Shown here one piece after another: positions 30,119-37,285 of a stretch of DNA of 39,847 nt. Location of the stretch: the IMG/VR virus record IMGVR_UViG_3300006990_000068, positions 1-39,847 of that record; one strand, written 5' to 3'. The notes beneath the pieces were generated by a model. It was given only the letters and a program-made list of their open reading frames with translations. It was not told the DNA's origin and did no database searches. Origin of the DNA: a virus. Position numbers and translations under genes: made by a program. How positions within the stretch are numbered: the stretch's first letter is position 1; the number at the start of each line of letters is the position of its first letter.

Positions 30119-30433
30119 ATGGCTCAAAAGAAATTAGAAAAAAACAGTGGTTTTGACCAGTATGATATGGACGGTGACGGGGTAGTCACTGACGAGGAGC
30201 TAGAACACGCGAAGCTGATTAAAGAAACAGAGCGTCAATTACGTAAAAGTTTGGCTCAGTTGCGTATGGCGAGGTTTACTTTGATAGCTATGGGGGTTTT
30301 TACCGCGGCAATGTTCTTTATTCCGATTGAGCGGGTGGAGGCTCTTAGCGATATTAGTAATTTATTTTATATCAGCGGAGCAGGCATTGTTGGCGCGTAT
30401 ATGGGCACCGCTGCTTGGATGAGTAGAAAGTGA
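30119..30433 (+). CDS. EF-hand membrane protein
   Basis: 104 residues. One canonical EF-hand loop, DMDGDGVVTDEE (16-27), with ligands at positions 1, 3, 5, 9 and 12. An amphipathic helix follows, then two hydrophobic segments (about 52-70 and 83-101). The EF-hand would bind Ca2+ on one side of the inner membrane. It precedes the holin/endolysin genes and overlaps the next start by 4 nt (GTGA). A role in Ca-dependent timing of lysis is speculation. Confidence 0.8.
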   Translation: MAQKKLEKNSGFDQYDMDGDGVVTDEELEHAKLIKETERQLRKSLAQLRMARFTLIAMGVFTAAMFFIPIERVEALSDISNLFYISGAGIVGAYMGTAAWMSRK

Positions 30434-30657
30434 TAGATGCCTTCTTGCTACTGGTTTACTTGGGAACAGGTGATTTCCGTAAGCTAGAAAGCGGGAATAT
30501 GTATTTTTATTCGATTACGGAGTGTAACTACTTTGCATCACAGGCGACAAAAAGGTATGGAAATTATGTGTCGTCGCAGTACATTGATCCGCGGGACAGG
30601 GTCACTTCTTATTGTCTACCGCGACAAGTCAACCCAGATGTGGTAAAGGTGTACTAA
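30430..30657 (+). CDS. Unknown small, possibly exported protein
   Basis: 75 residues from GTG 30430. Hydrophobic start (IDAFLLLVYLG) resembling a short signal or anchor, then a polar domain with two Cys (ITECNYFASQ; TSYCLPRQV). Coupled to the EF-hand gene. I recall similar small proteins beside lysis genes of marine phages; function unknown. Confidence 0.7.
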   Translation: MIDAFLLLVYLGTGDFRKLESGNMYFYSITECNYFASQATKRYGNYVSSQYIDPRDRVTSYCLPRQVNPDVVKVY

Positions 30658-30917
30658 TGGATTTGGAGCAGCGCATAGCGGACTTGAAGTTTCGTATTGC
30701 GGAAGCTAATGCAAGGATAAGGAGTAAAACCGATGATGAGCCTATTGGGGAGCCTGTTGGGCTTCGGGACGAGTTTTCTGCCGGAGGTGCTGAATTTCTT
30801 CAAGGCGGGTCAGGAGCACAAGCAAAAGCTAGAGACCATGAAAATGGAAGCGGAGTTGATGGAGAAACGCTCCGCGCTCAAATTGCAAGAGCTCGACAAG
30901 CAAGCCGATATCGCTGA
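30657..30917 (+). CDS. Possible overlapping gene, coiled-coil N-terminus
   Basis: 86 codons from ATG 30657 (TAATG after the previous gene). The first 24 residues (MDLEQRIADLKFRIAEANAR) form a plausible coiled coil outside the holin gene, but the last 61 codons run in another frame inside the holin gene and look like low-information Gly/Ala/Arg sequence. It may be a real short-plus-overlap gene, as nested lysis genes occur in phages, or only translational filler. Confidence 0.35.
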   Translation: MDLEQRIADLKFRIAEANARIRSKTDDEPIGEPVGLRDEFSAGGAEFLQGGSGAQAKARDHENGSGVDGETLRAQIARARQASRYR

Positions 30918-31191
30918 AACAAAGGGGATATACGAGCATGATCGAAGTATTGACGCTGGGGGATTTGTCAACGCTCTTCGCGGCAGTGTTCGCCCTGTTA
31001 TTACTTATGCCTTCTTCTTGATGTTTGTAGCTACGGAAGCCGTCATCATTGTGAAGGTACTTGAAAGCGGCGGTGACTGGAAGGATGCGGTAGAGCTCAT
31101 GTGGTCTCCAGAGACGCAGGGTCTGTTTGCGGCGATCATGTCTTTCTGGTTTGGTAACCGTGCTGTAAGCAAATACATGAAAGGTAGATAA
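30733..31191 (+). CDS. Holin, GTA-type three-TM family
   Basis: 152 residues with AAGGAG upstream. Hydrophobic N-terminus (LLGSLLGFGTSFLPEVLNFF), charged helix (HKQKLETMKMEAELMEKRSALK), conserved-looking block RGSVRPVITYAFFLMFVATEAVIIVKVL (about 80-107, membrane) and GLFAAIMSFWFGNRAVSKY near the end. This agrees with the GTA_holin_3TM family from alphaproteobacterial gene transfer agents and phages. It should permeabilise the inner membrane to let the next gene's endolysin out. The endolysin start overlaps its stop. Confidence 0.82.
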   Translation: MMSLLGSLLGFGTSFLPEVLNFFKAGQEHKQKLETMKMEAELMEKRSALKLQELDKQADIAETKGIYEHDRSIDAGGFVNALRGSVRPVITYAFFLMFVATEAVIIVKVLESGGDWKDAVELMWSPETQGLFAAIMSFWFGNRAVSKYMKGR

Positions 31192-31703
31192 TGGAAGCCA
31201 GTTTTTTTAAAAGCCTCGATATGGTGTTGCACCATGAAGGCGGTTTTGTAGACCACCCGAATGATCCGGGTGGCGCTACTAACAAGGGTATCACGCACAA
31301 GACTTACGCTGATTTTTTGGATCGGCCATTAGAAGATGTGAGTGAGCTTGAAAACATCCCCGATGACCACGTTCAGACGATATACAAGACAGGTTACTGG
31401 GATCGTATTCGTGGAGACGAGCTTCCAGCGGGGGTAGATTTCTGCATTTTTGACTGGGCTGTGAACAGCGGGCCGGGAAGGGCTGCTAAAGCTCTACAGA
31501 AGGCCGCAGGAGCGACAGTAGACGGTGCAATAGGGCCTATGACTGTTGCGGCGGTAAACGCCGCTGACGCGGCTCAAATCATTGAAGACGTAACTAAGGA
31601 GCGGGAGGAGTTTTACCGGAGCCTTCGTACTTTTGACACTTTTGGCAAGGGTTGGCTTCGCAGGAATAAAGAAACTCGTGACTTTGCATTAGAGATGGTA
31701 TAA
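31191..31703 (+). CDS. GH108 endolysin with C-terminal PG-binding domain
   Basis: 170 residues. N-terminal GH108 muramidase: VLHHEGGFVDHPNDPGGATNKGIT (Glu in HHEGG is the catalytic residue), YKTGYWDRIRGDELPAGVDFCIFDWAVNSG. C-terminal PG_binding_3-type part: ALQKAAGATVDGAIGPMT and ERREEFYRSL-like KEREEFYRSL. No signal peptide, so holin-dependent. Second peptidoglycan enzyme of the window besides the SleB-like protein. TAATG coupling to the holin. Confidence 0.93.
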   Translation: MEASFFKSLDMVLHHEGGFVDHPNDPGGATNKGITHKTYADFLDRPLEDVSELENIPDDHVQTIYKTGYWDRIRGDELPAGVDFCIFDWAVNSGPGRAAKALQKAAGATVDGAIGPMTVAAVNAADAAQIIEDVTKEREEFYRSLRTFDTFGKGWLRRNKETRDFALEMV

Positions 31704-31735
31704 TACTATATCAGATTTAATGCGGAGATATACGA

Positions 31736-31933
31736 TTGGATGAAATACATTTTGCCGAAGCCGTTTTTCGGATAATTAAAGATCGGCGGGGGGCAGTTCA
31801 AGACTTGTTGTTATACGACAATGTCAAGAACATGGAGCAGTATCGTGAGCTTATGGGCAATTTAACCGCCCTAAATCACGTGGAACAGGAACTCAAGGGC
31901 CTGCTAGAAAAACAGGAGCGATCAAATGACTGA
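31736..31933 (+). CDS. Small helical protein
   Basis: 65 residues from TTG 31736; GGAG lies about 8 nt upstream and no ATG fits. Helical throughout: HFAEAVFRIIKDRRGAVQDLL and HVEQELKGLLEKQERSND. Overlaps the GroES-like gene by 8 nt. Small helical proteins here may be scaffolding or chaperone accessories; no family recognised. Confidence 0.65.
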   Translation: MDEIHFAEAVFRIIKDRRGAVQDLLLYDNVKNMEQYRELMGNLTALNHVEQELKGLLEKQERSND

Positions 31934-32375
31934 CGCAAAGATTGACCTCACAGAGGTTGCGGAAGGTGTAGAAAACATTGCTTCCGCTTATAAAGACGTT
32001 ACCGATAAGGTATTAGACCCTGAAGCTATAACAGGGTCTCTCTTAGACAGACTGCCAAGCCCTACCGGCTGGCGACTGCTCATTCTTCCCTACCGTGGTA
32101 AAGGCAAGACCGATGGCGGAATTTATCTGCCAAATGCGGTTGTGGAAGAACAGACAGTATCTACTCAGGTTGGTTATGTCCTCAAAGTGGGGGATTTAGC
32201 CTTTTGTGACGCGGAAAAGTTTCCTTCTGGACCGTGGTGCGCGAAGGGTGATTGGGTGATGTTTGCCCGATATGCTGGTTCGCGTTTTAAAATTGATGGT
32301 GGCGAAGTTCGGATTCTAAACGATGACGAAGTTTTAGCTAAAATTGAAGAGCCTGAAGATATTTTGCATTTCTAG
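31926..32375 (+). CDS. GroES-like co-chaperonin
   Basis: 149 residues. After a ~35-residue N-terminal extension comes a Cpn10 fold: WRLLILPYRGKGKTDGGIYLP, the mobile-loop position, TQVGYVLKVGDLAF, KGDWVMFARYAGSRFKIDGGEVRILNDDEVLAKI. GroES has KTAGGIVLP, V..GDIVIF and KIDNEEVLIM-type motifs in the same order. Like T4 gp31, it likely replaces host GroES so that GroEL can fold a phage capsid protein. It lies just before scaffold and capsid genes, supporting this. Confidence 0.85.
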   Translation: MTDAKIDLTEVAEGVENIASAYKDVTDKVLDPEAITGSLLDRLPSPTGWRLLILPYRGKGKTDGGIYLPNAVVEEQTVSTQVGYVLKVGDLAFCDAEKFPSGPWCAKGDWVMFARYAGSRFKIDGGEVRILNDDEVLAKIEEPEDILHF

Positions 32376-32384
32376 GAGATAAAA

Positions 32385-33245
32385 ATGGCAGAAGAAAAAG
32401 AACAGATCGAACTCGATTTGGATGAAAGCTCAGAGCAGGAAATAGAGCTTGAGGCGCAGGAAGAGGCGCAAGAGGCGTCGTCAGATGACGATAATTTTGA
32501 AAAAGCGGAAAACGCCACGCAAAAGCGCATTGACCGTTTGACTAAGAAAATGCGCGAAGCGGAGCGTCAGCGTGAGGAAGCGGTAAAGTATGCTCAGAAC
32601 GTGCAGGCTGAAGCTCAGCAGCTAAAGCAGCGCATGGACACTTTGGACACTAATTATGTGTCGGAGTACACTAGCCGTGTTGAAACTCAGATGGGTGCGG
32701 CAGAGCAAGAGCTTGCCAAGTCGATTGAGATTGGGGACACCAACGGGGTTATTGAGGCTCAGCGGAAGATTACTAAGCTGGCTATTGAGAACGACCGTGC
32801 TCAACAGGCGAAGGTTCAGCAGGAGCGTTATGCTCAACAGGCTCAAGCCCAGCGTGAGGCTCAAGTACAGCAGCCTATGCCGCAGCAGCAGGTTCGCAGA
32901 CCTGACCCCAAAGCTGAAGAATGGGCTAACCGCAACAGTTGGTTTGGCGATGACGAGGCCATGACGTATGCGGCATTTGGCATCCACAAAAAGCTTGTGG
33001 AAAACGAAGGGTTTGACCCGCAGTCAAATGAATACTATACTGAACTGGACAAGCGCATTGCGAATGAATTTCCGCATAAGCTTAACGGTGGTAGCAAACG
33101 ACCCGCACAGACGGTTGCTTCCGTATCCCGCAATACCTCTGGGCGCAGTAGTGGGAAAAAGGTTAGACTCACCCCTAGCCAAGTCGCGATAGCGAAGAAA
33201 TTGGGTGTGCCGCTTGAAGAATACGCGAAATACGTGAAGGAGTAA
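32385..33245 (+). CDS. Scaffolding protein
   Basis: 286 residues. Acidic N-terminus (DLDESSEQEIELEAQEEAQE), long charged coiled coil (about 45-150), Gln-rich linker, small folded C-terminal part (EWANRNSWFGDDEAMTYAAF) and a basic end (SGKKVRLTPSQVAIAKKLGV) suited to binding capsid protein. Composition, length and location immediately upstream of head genes fit an internal scaffold. AGGAG lies just upstream of the ATG. Confidence 0.8.
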   Translation: MAEEKEQIELDLDESSEQEIELEAQEEAQEASSDDDNFEKAENATQKRIDRLTKKMREAERQREEAVKYAQNVQAEAQQLKQRMDTLDTNYVSEYTSRVETQMGAAEQELAKSIEIGDTNGVIEAQRKITKLAIENDRAQQAKVQQERYAQQAQAQREAQVQQPMPQQQVRRPDPKAEEWANRNSWFGDDEAMTYAAFGIHKKLVENEGFDPQSNEYYTELDKRIANEFPHKLNGGSKRPAQTVASVSRNTSGRSSGKKVRLTPSQVAIAKKLGVPLEEYAKYVKE

Positions 33246-33249
33246 GTAA

Positions 33250-33738
33250 ATGGCTGAAGAACAAAACGAAATGTTTGAAGGTTCTGTAAAACGGACTTCT
33301 CGCGCAAACCAATCTAGGGAAAAAACGGCAAGGCGTAAGCCGTGGGCTCCCCCGTCTATGTTAGATGCACCACCTGCACCGGATGGTTTTAAGCATCGTT
33401 GGATCAGGGCTGAAACCCGTGGTTTTGACGATACTAAAAACGTAAGCGCAAAAATGCGTGAAGGGTGGGAACTGGTCCGTAAGGATGAGTACCCAGACTT
33501 TGAGTCCCCGGTAGTCGAATCAGGTAAATACGAAGGTGTGTTTGGAGTAGGTGGACTTATTCTCGCACGGATTCCATTGGAAACAGTGGCAGAACGGACA
33601 GAGTATTTCTCTCAGAGAAACGCTGACCAGATGCAGGCTGTAGACTCTGACATGATGCGTGAGAATGCACATTCAACTATGACGATCAGTAAACCTGACC
33701 GTCAATCTCGTGTAACCTTTGGCGGTCCACAGAAATAA
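33250..33738 (+). CDS. Unknown head-module protein
   Basis: 162 residues, 5 nt after the scaffold stop. Basic Pro-rich N-terminus (TARRKPWAPPSMLDAPPAPDGF), then HRWIRAETRGFDDTKNV, MREGWELVRKDEYPDF and GGLILARIPLETVAERTEYFS. I associate this pattern with a small conserved protein between scaffold and capsid in marine podoviruses. Probably a head-assembly or minor capsid protein. Confidence 0.7.
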   Translation: MAEEQNEMFEGSVKRTSRANQSREKTARRKPWAPPSMLDAPPAPDGFKHRWIRAETRGFDDTKNVSAKMREGWELVRKDEYPDFESPVVESGKYEGVFGVGGLILARIPLETVAERTEYFSQRNADQMQAVDSDMMRENAHSTMTISKPDRQSRVTFGGPQK

Positions 33739-33772
33739 TTCAAAGGGCCGCCCTGATTAGGAGAAAAATCAA

Positions 33773-34420
33773 ATGGCAAATCAAGATACTGCCTTTGGCC
33801 TTCGTCCTATCGGGCTAAATGGCGCAGGTGCCAACACTACTGGCGTGACTCAATATGAGATCGCATCCAACAATACAAATGCAATTTTTCAGTATTCACC
33901 GGTAATTCCGTTGGCTGCTGGTGTAATTGACATTGTTGGTAATGCCAATGGTGGTACAGTTCCTGCTCTAGGCGTCCTGATGGGTGTTGAGTACGTAGAT
34001 AGCTCTACAAAAAAGACTGTTTTCAAAAACTACTGGCCCGGTTCTAACAATGTTAGCGTTGATACGAACTTCCCAGTAAAAGCTTTTGTAGCTGACAACC
34101 CGAACCAACTGTTCATGGTAGCTGCTGACGGCGCAACAACAGATCGTGCAACTGCACTTGCTGACGTTTTCGCTAACGCATCACTGGCAACAGCGACTTC
34201 TGGATCAACTTCAAACGGTCGTTCCACTGCTGAACTAGACATTTCTACAGCAGCAACAACAGCAACGCTGTTTATGCGTATTGTTGGCCTCTCACAAGAT
34301 GTGGCTAACCTTGACTACGCATCCGCTGGTGTGAACTTCGTAGTTCGGTTTAATTTCCATCACAACGCGCCTGTGGCAGCTTCGGCTTCACAGACAACGT
34401 CGTTGTCAACCGGCATTTAA
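33773..34420 (+). CDS. Putative head decoration/structural protein
   Basis: 215 residues. Beta-rich, small-residue-rich sequence (AFGLRPIGLNGAGANTTGV; IVGNANGGTVPALGVLMG; FVVRFNFHH) with an Ala/Ser/Thr-rich part (about 140-175). Good GGAG-type ribosome site. Fifteen nt before the major capsid gene, so likely a decoration or minor head protein made in high amount. Codon choice is biased to common codons, in keeping with high expression. Confidence 0.7.
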   Translation: MANQDTAFGLRPIGLNGAGANTTGVTQYEIASNNTNAIFQYSPVIPLAAGVIDIVGNANGGTVPALGVLMGVEYVDSSTKKTVFKNYWPGSNNVSVDTNFPVKAFVADNPNQLFMVAADGATTDRATALADVFANASLATATSGSTSNGRSTAELDISTAATTATLFMRIVGLSQDVANLDYASAGVNFVVRFNFHHNAPVAASASQTTSLSTGI

Positions 34421-34434
34421 GGAGGGGATAGATA

Positions 34435-35340
34435 ATGGCTATTTCTCGCGCACAACTAGCGAAAGAGCTTGAGCCCGGACTAAATGCTTTGTTCGGACTT
34501 GAGTATGACCGCTACGAAAATGAGCATGGTGAAATCTTTGAAGAAGAGTCATCAGATCGCGCATTTGAAGAAGAAGTGATGCTCGGTGGTTTCTCAACAG
34601 CACCAGTTAAAGGTGAGGGCGCTGCCATCAACTTTGACGATGCTCAAGAGACATACACTGCTCGTTACACACATGAGACGATTGCACTGGCATTTTCAAT
34701 CACAGAAGAAGCGATTGAAGATAATCTTTACGACCGTCTTGCGTCTCGTTACACAAAGGCATTGGCTCGTTCAATGGCTCAGACAAAGCAGATCAAGGCT
34801 GCTGCGATCCTGAACAATGCGTTCAGCACAGGCAGCCCTGTCGGTGATGGTGCAGCACTTTGCTCTGCCGCTCACCCGTCTCTGTCTGGTAACCAGCGCA
34901 ACCTGCTGTCAACAGCGGCTGACCTCAATGAGACTTCTCTTGAGCAGATGCTGATTGATATTGCTGGTCTGACTGACGAGCGCGGCTTGAAGATTGCTGT
35001 ACGTGGTACAAAGCTGATTATCCCGAAAGAACTGCAATTCATTGCAGAGCGGGTAATCAACTCTAACCTGCGTTCAGGAACAGCCGACAACGATGCAAAC
35101 GCCATGAAGAACATGGGTATGTTGCCAGAAGGTGCAGTGGTTAACCACTTCCTGACTGACACAGATGCCTTCTTCATCAAGACGGATGCACCGAACGGCT
35201 TTAAGTTCTTCAACCGTTCACCAATCAAGACTGCTATGGAAGGTGACTTTGACACCGGAAATATGCGGTTTAAGGCCCGTGAGCGTTACAGCTTCGGCGT
35301 TTCTGATTGGCGTTGTGTGTTCGGTACACCGGGCGCATAA
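34435..35340 (+). CDS. Major capsid protein (Mu gpT-like, HK97 fold)
   Basis: 301 residues, GGAGGGG ribosome site. LEPGLNALFGLEYDRYENEHGEIF at the start, TARYTHETIALAFSITEEAIEDNLYDRL, AALCSAAHPSL, GLKIAVRGTKLIIPKELQFIAERVI and YSFGVSDWRCVFGTPGA at the end match the Mu-type major head subunit family, with an HK97-type fold expected. No delta domain is fused; the separate scaffold serves instead. A strong terminator follows, allowing separate high-level expression. Confidence 0.9.
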   Translation: MAISRAQLAKELEPGLNALFGLEYDRYENEHGEIFEEESSDRAFEEEVMLGGFSTAPVKGEGAAINFDDAQETYTARYTHETIALAFSITEEAIEDNLYDRLASRYTKALARSMAQTKQIKAAAILNNAFSTGSPVGDGAALCSAAHPSLSGNQRNLLSTAADLNETSLEQMLIDIAGLTDERGLKIAVRGTKLIIPKELQFIAERVINSNLRSGTADNDANAMKNMGMLPEGAVVNHFLTDTDAFFIKTDAPNGFKFFNRSPIKTAMEGDFDTGNMRFKARERYSFGVSDWRCVFGTPGA

Positions 35341-35360
35341 GGTTCTAAATACCTTGACGA

Positions 35361-35390
35361 AAAAGGGCGGCTTCACAGTCGCCCTTTTTT
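35361..35390 (+). terminator. Intrinsic terminator after the capsid gene
   Basis: AAAAGGGCG (35361-35369)/CGCCCTTTT (35380-35388), T-run. A smaller hairpin CAGCCC/GGGCTG follows at 35416-35432 in the leader of the next gene. Confidence 0.88.
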
Positions 35391-35457
35391 ATTGTATAGT
35401 TTTTTATATCCCTGACAGCCCCTAATGGGCTGACACTAGCCACGACAGGAGAAACAC

Positions 35458-35919
35458 ATGGCTACAACTACTTTTTCTGGACCTATTAAGGCCGGAACTA
35501 TCAAAAATACCACGGGCACATCTCTTGGGACTAACATTGCAAATGTTGGCCAAGTTGTTATGGCTCAGACTTTTTCAGCAGACCTCTCTGGTGGCGCACT
35601 TGCCGCGCAAGTAACAGATGTCGTTATCCCTGCAAACTCACAGATTATTGATTGCGTGATAGACGTTATTACCGCTGCAAGTGGTACAACTAACCTCAGT
35701 GTCGGTGACACTGTAGGTGGCGCAGCTACCATTCTGAATACTTTTGCCAGTGGAACAACCGCAGGCCGCAAGTACCCGACAACTGAAGCTGGGGGCGCTC
35801 TTGCTTGGCAAGACACTGGGACAGCAGACATCCGTTTGACTGTAACTGCTTCTGCTGCAACAAGCGCAGGTTTGGTTCGTTTTACAATTCTGTATCAGCA
35901 AAACAACAACCTAGCTTAA
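35458..35919 (+). CDS. Small beta-rich structural protein
   Basis: 153 residues after AGGAG. Thr/Ala/Gly-rich, repeated short beta-type segments (TNLSVGDTVGG; TADIRLTVTASAATSAGLVRFTILYQQ). Composition and location right behind the capsid gene suggest a decoration or tail-fibre-like virion protein. No domain recognised. Confidence 0.7.
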   Translation: MATTTFSGPIKAGTIKNTTGTSLGTNIANVGQVVMAQTFSADLSGGALAAQVTDVVIPANSQIIDCVIDVITAASGTTNLSVGDTVGGAATILNTFASGTTAGRKYPTTEAGGALAWQDTGTADIRLTVTASAATSAGLVRFTILYQQNNNLA

Positions 35920-35931
35920 TAGGAGGCTGTT

Positions 35932-36204
35932 ATGGCTGATTCTGATGTAAAATCAAAACGTGTGACTGCAACAGGTTCGCTTGCTGTAGGTCCTGCCCGG
36001 ATTCGTCAGATACAGTTGAAAACAGCCGCAGGTACACCTCGCCTTACCGTCACTGACGGGAGTGGCGGGGCTACCGTGCTTGATCTGGATTTCAACGCAT
36101 CTACCACGCATTCGGTAAACATCCCGTCGAACGGTATTCGTGTAGACGATATTTTTATATCCGTCGCCACAAACCTTACGGCGATAACGGTGTTCTACAA
36201 TTAG
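35932..36204 (+). CDS. Small beta-sandwich-like structural protein
   Basis: 90 residues, AGGAGG upstream. Alternating hydrophobic pattern (RIRQIQLKTAAG; PRLTVTDGSGGATVLDLDF; THSVNIPSNGIRVDDIFISV) typical of a compact beta-sandwich, similar in style to its upstream neighbour. Probably a minor virion or decoration protein. A terminator follows 5 nt after the stop. Confidence 0.7.
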   Translation: MADSDVKSKRVTATGSLAVGPARIRQIQLKTAAGTPRLTVTDGSGGATVLDLDFNASTTHSVNIPSNGIRVDDIFISVATNLTAITVFYN

Positions 36205-36208
36205 AGCT

Positions 36209-36243
36209 AAAAGATGGGGTTTCAGTAGAAACTCCCATCTTTT
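36209..36243 (+). terminator. Long hairpin terminator, possibly bidirectional
   Basis: 15-bp stem with one bulged T: AAAAGATGGGGTTTC (36209-36223)/GAAACTCCCATCTTTT (36228-36243), AGTA tetraloop, T-rich tail and A-rich 5' side. Confidence 0.88.
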
Positions 36244-36259
36244 CTTTAAGTGAGGAATT

Positions 36260-36544
36260 ATGGCAACTACAAAAAATGTGACCAGAACCCCGTCCGGAAA
36301 AATTAAATACAGGGGAGAAACATTTGCAGGTTATAACAAACCCAAGCGCACTCCGGGGAAGTCCAAAAAGAGTGCGGTCTTGGCTAAAAAAGGTGATCAA
36401 ATTAAGCTTGTACGGTTCGGAGACCCGAATATGTCGATCAAGAAAGATCAACCTAGTCGTAGATCAAATTTTAGAGCGCGGCATAATTGTGACACCGCAA
36501 AAGACAAGTTTAGCGCAAGATATTGGTCTTGCAAGGCGTGGTAA
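36260..36544 (+). CDS. Small basic protein with ARYWSCKxW tail
   Basis: 94 residues. Basic, Lys-rich (KPKRTPGKSKKSAVLAKKGD), C-terminus RSNFRARHNCDTAKDKFSARYWSCKAW. This Cys/Trp-containing tail is one I have seen in small proteins of many cyano- and pelagiphages. The His/Cys pattern (RHNC...SCK) suggests a metal or disulfide site. Function unknown; probably virion- or DNA-associated. Confidence 0.75.
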   Translation: MATTKNVTRTPSGKIKYRGETFAGYNKPKRTPGKSKKSAVLAKKGDQIKLVRFGDPNMSIKKDQPSRRSNFRARHNCDTAKDKFSARYWSCKAW

Positions 36545-36545
36545 A

Positions 36546-36704
36546 ATGAAAGCAGAAGATGTTTTAAAACTTTTGGAAAAGCACGAAGAAGAGTGCACTC
36601 GCAGGTATGCTGACATTCAAAAACAGTTGGATAAACTGGATACGCGCTTGTGGGGCATAGCGGCTTTAATTATTGCCGCAGCAGTCGTGCAGAAGGTGTT
36701 TTAA
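36546..36704 (+). CDS. XhlA-like small membrane protein (possible second holin)
   Basis: 52 residues from ATG 36546; a longer upstream frame is a shadow of the previous gene. N-terminal charged coiled coil (EDVLKLLEKHEEECTRRYADI), then a C-terminal membrane segment (about 36-50: LWGIAALIIAAAVVQ). This is the hemolysin XhlA/holin-accessory layout. It may help lysis or anchor a virion component. Confidence 0.6.
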   Translation: MKAEDVLKLLEKHEEECTRRYADIQKQLDKLDTRLWGIAALIIAAAVVQKVF

Positions 36705-36899
36705 ATGGCGTATTCACGAAAATCAAAAAGCGCTTCGTCTAAGAGTAAAGGCAGTAAGATTTGTCCTGAAGGTAAAGCGTGGGCAAAACGCACTTTTGAT
36801 ACATATCCTAGCGCGTATGCAAACCTTGCTGCATCAAAATATTGTAAAGACCCTAATTATGCCAAGAAGTCTAAGGGCGGCAAAAGGAAGGGCAAGTAA
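36705..36899 (+). CDS. Small Lys/Ser-rich basic protein
   Basis: 64 residues, ATG directly after the previous stop. SKICPEGKAWAKRTFDTYPSAYANLAASKYCKDPNYAK is a compact conserved-looking core with two Cys, flanked by Lys/Ser/Gly-rich ends. I associate it with small cyanophage and pelagiphage proteins. Probably nucleic-acid binding by charge; function unknown. Confidence 0.7.
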   Translation: MAYSRKSKSASSKSKGSKICPEGKAWAKRTFDTYPSAYANLAASKYCKDPNYAKKSKGGKRKGK

Positions 36900-37285
36900 T
36901 GGGTAAGTTGCAGGAGTGGTTAGATGAAGATTGGGTCAGAATTGATAGCAGCGGCAACATTAAGGGCCCATGTGGTACGTCAAAAGATAAGCGTAACCCT
37001 GACCGTTGCCTGCCTAGACGTAAAGCTCAAAGTTTATCAAAGTCTGAACGAGCTTCGACAGCGCGTAAAAAGAAGCGTGAAGGGTCTAAAGGAAAACAAG
37101 TTGTGGCTAACACTAAGGCTGCCAAGGTAAAGAAGATGGCTAACGGAGGCGTAGCGGGTTACGAGACTACGGCAAAACGACCGTTTAGAGGCAGTAGTAT
37201 TCCCGGCACAGCCGTGGCAAGAGGGTGCGGGGCTATAATGGGTAACCGCCGCAAGCGCACGAAGGGATCGGTGTCACAAGCATGA
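36899..37285 (+). CDS. Basic protein with CGxS motif and MANGG/ARGCGA tail
   Basis: 128 residues, 1-nt overlap with the previous gene. N-terminal LQEWLDEDWVRIDSSGNIKGPCGTSKDKRNPDRCLPRRKA resembles a recurring marine phage module, followed by a Lys-rich linker. The end has MANGGVAGY and FRGSSIPGTAVARGCGAIMGNRRKRT. The ANGG and ARG-GA patterns also occur at the ends of the 3483 and 29183 proteins. Function unknown; virion-associated by location. Confidence 0.7.
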   Translation: MGKLQEWLDEDWVRIDSSGNIKGPCGTSKDKRNPDRCLPRRKAQSLSKSERASTARKKKREGSKGKQVVANTKAAKVKKMANGGVAGYETTAKRPFRGSSIPGTAVARGCGAIMGNRRKRTKGSVSQA

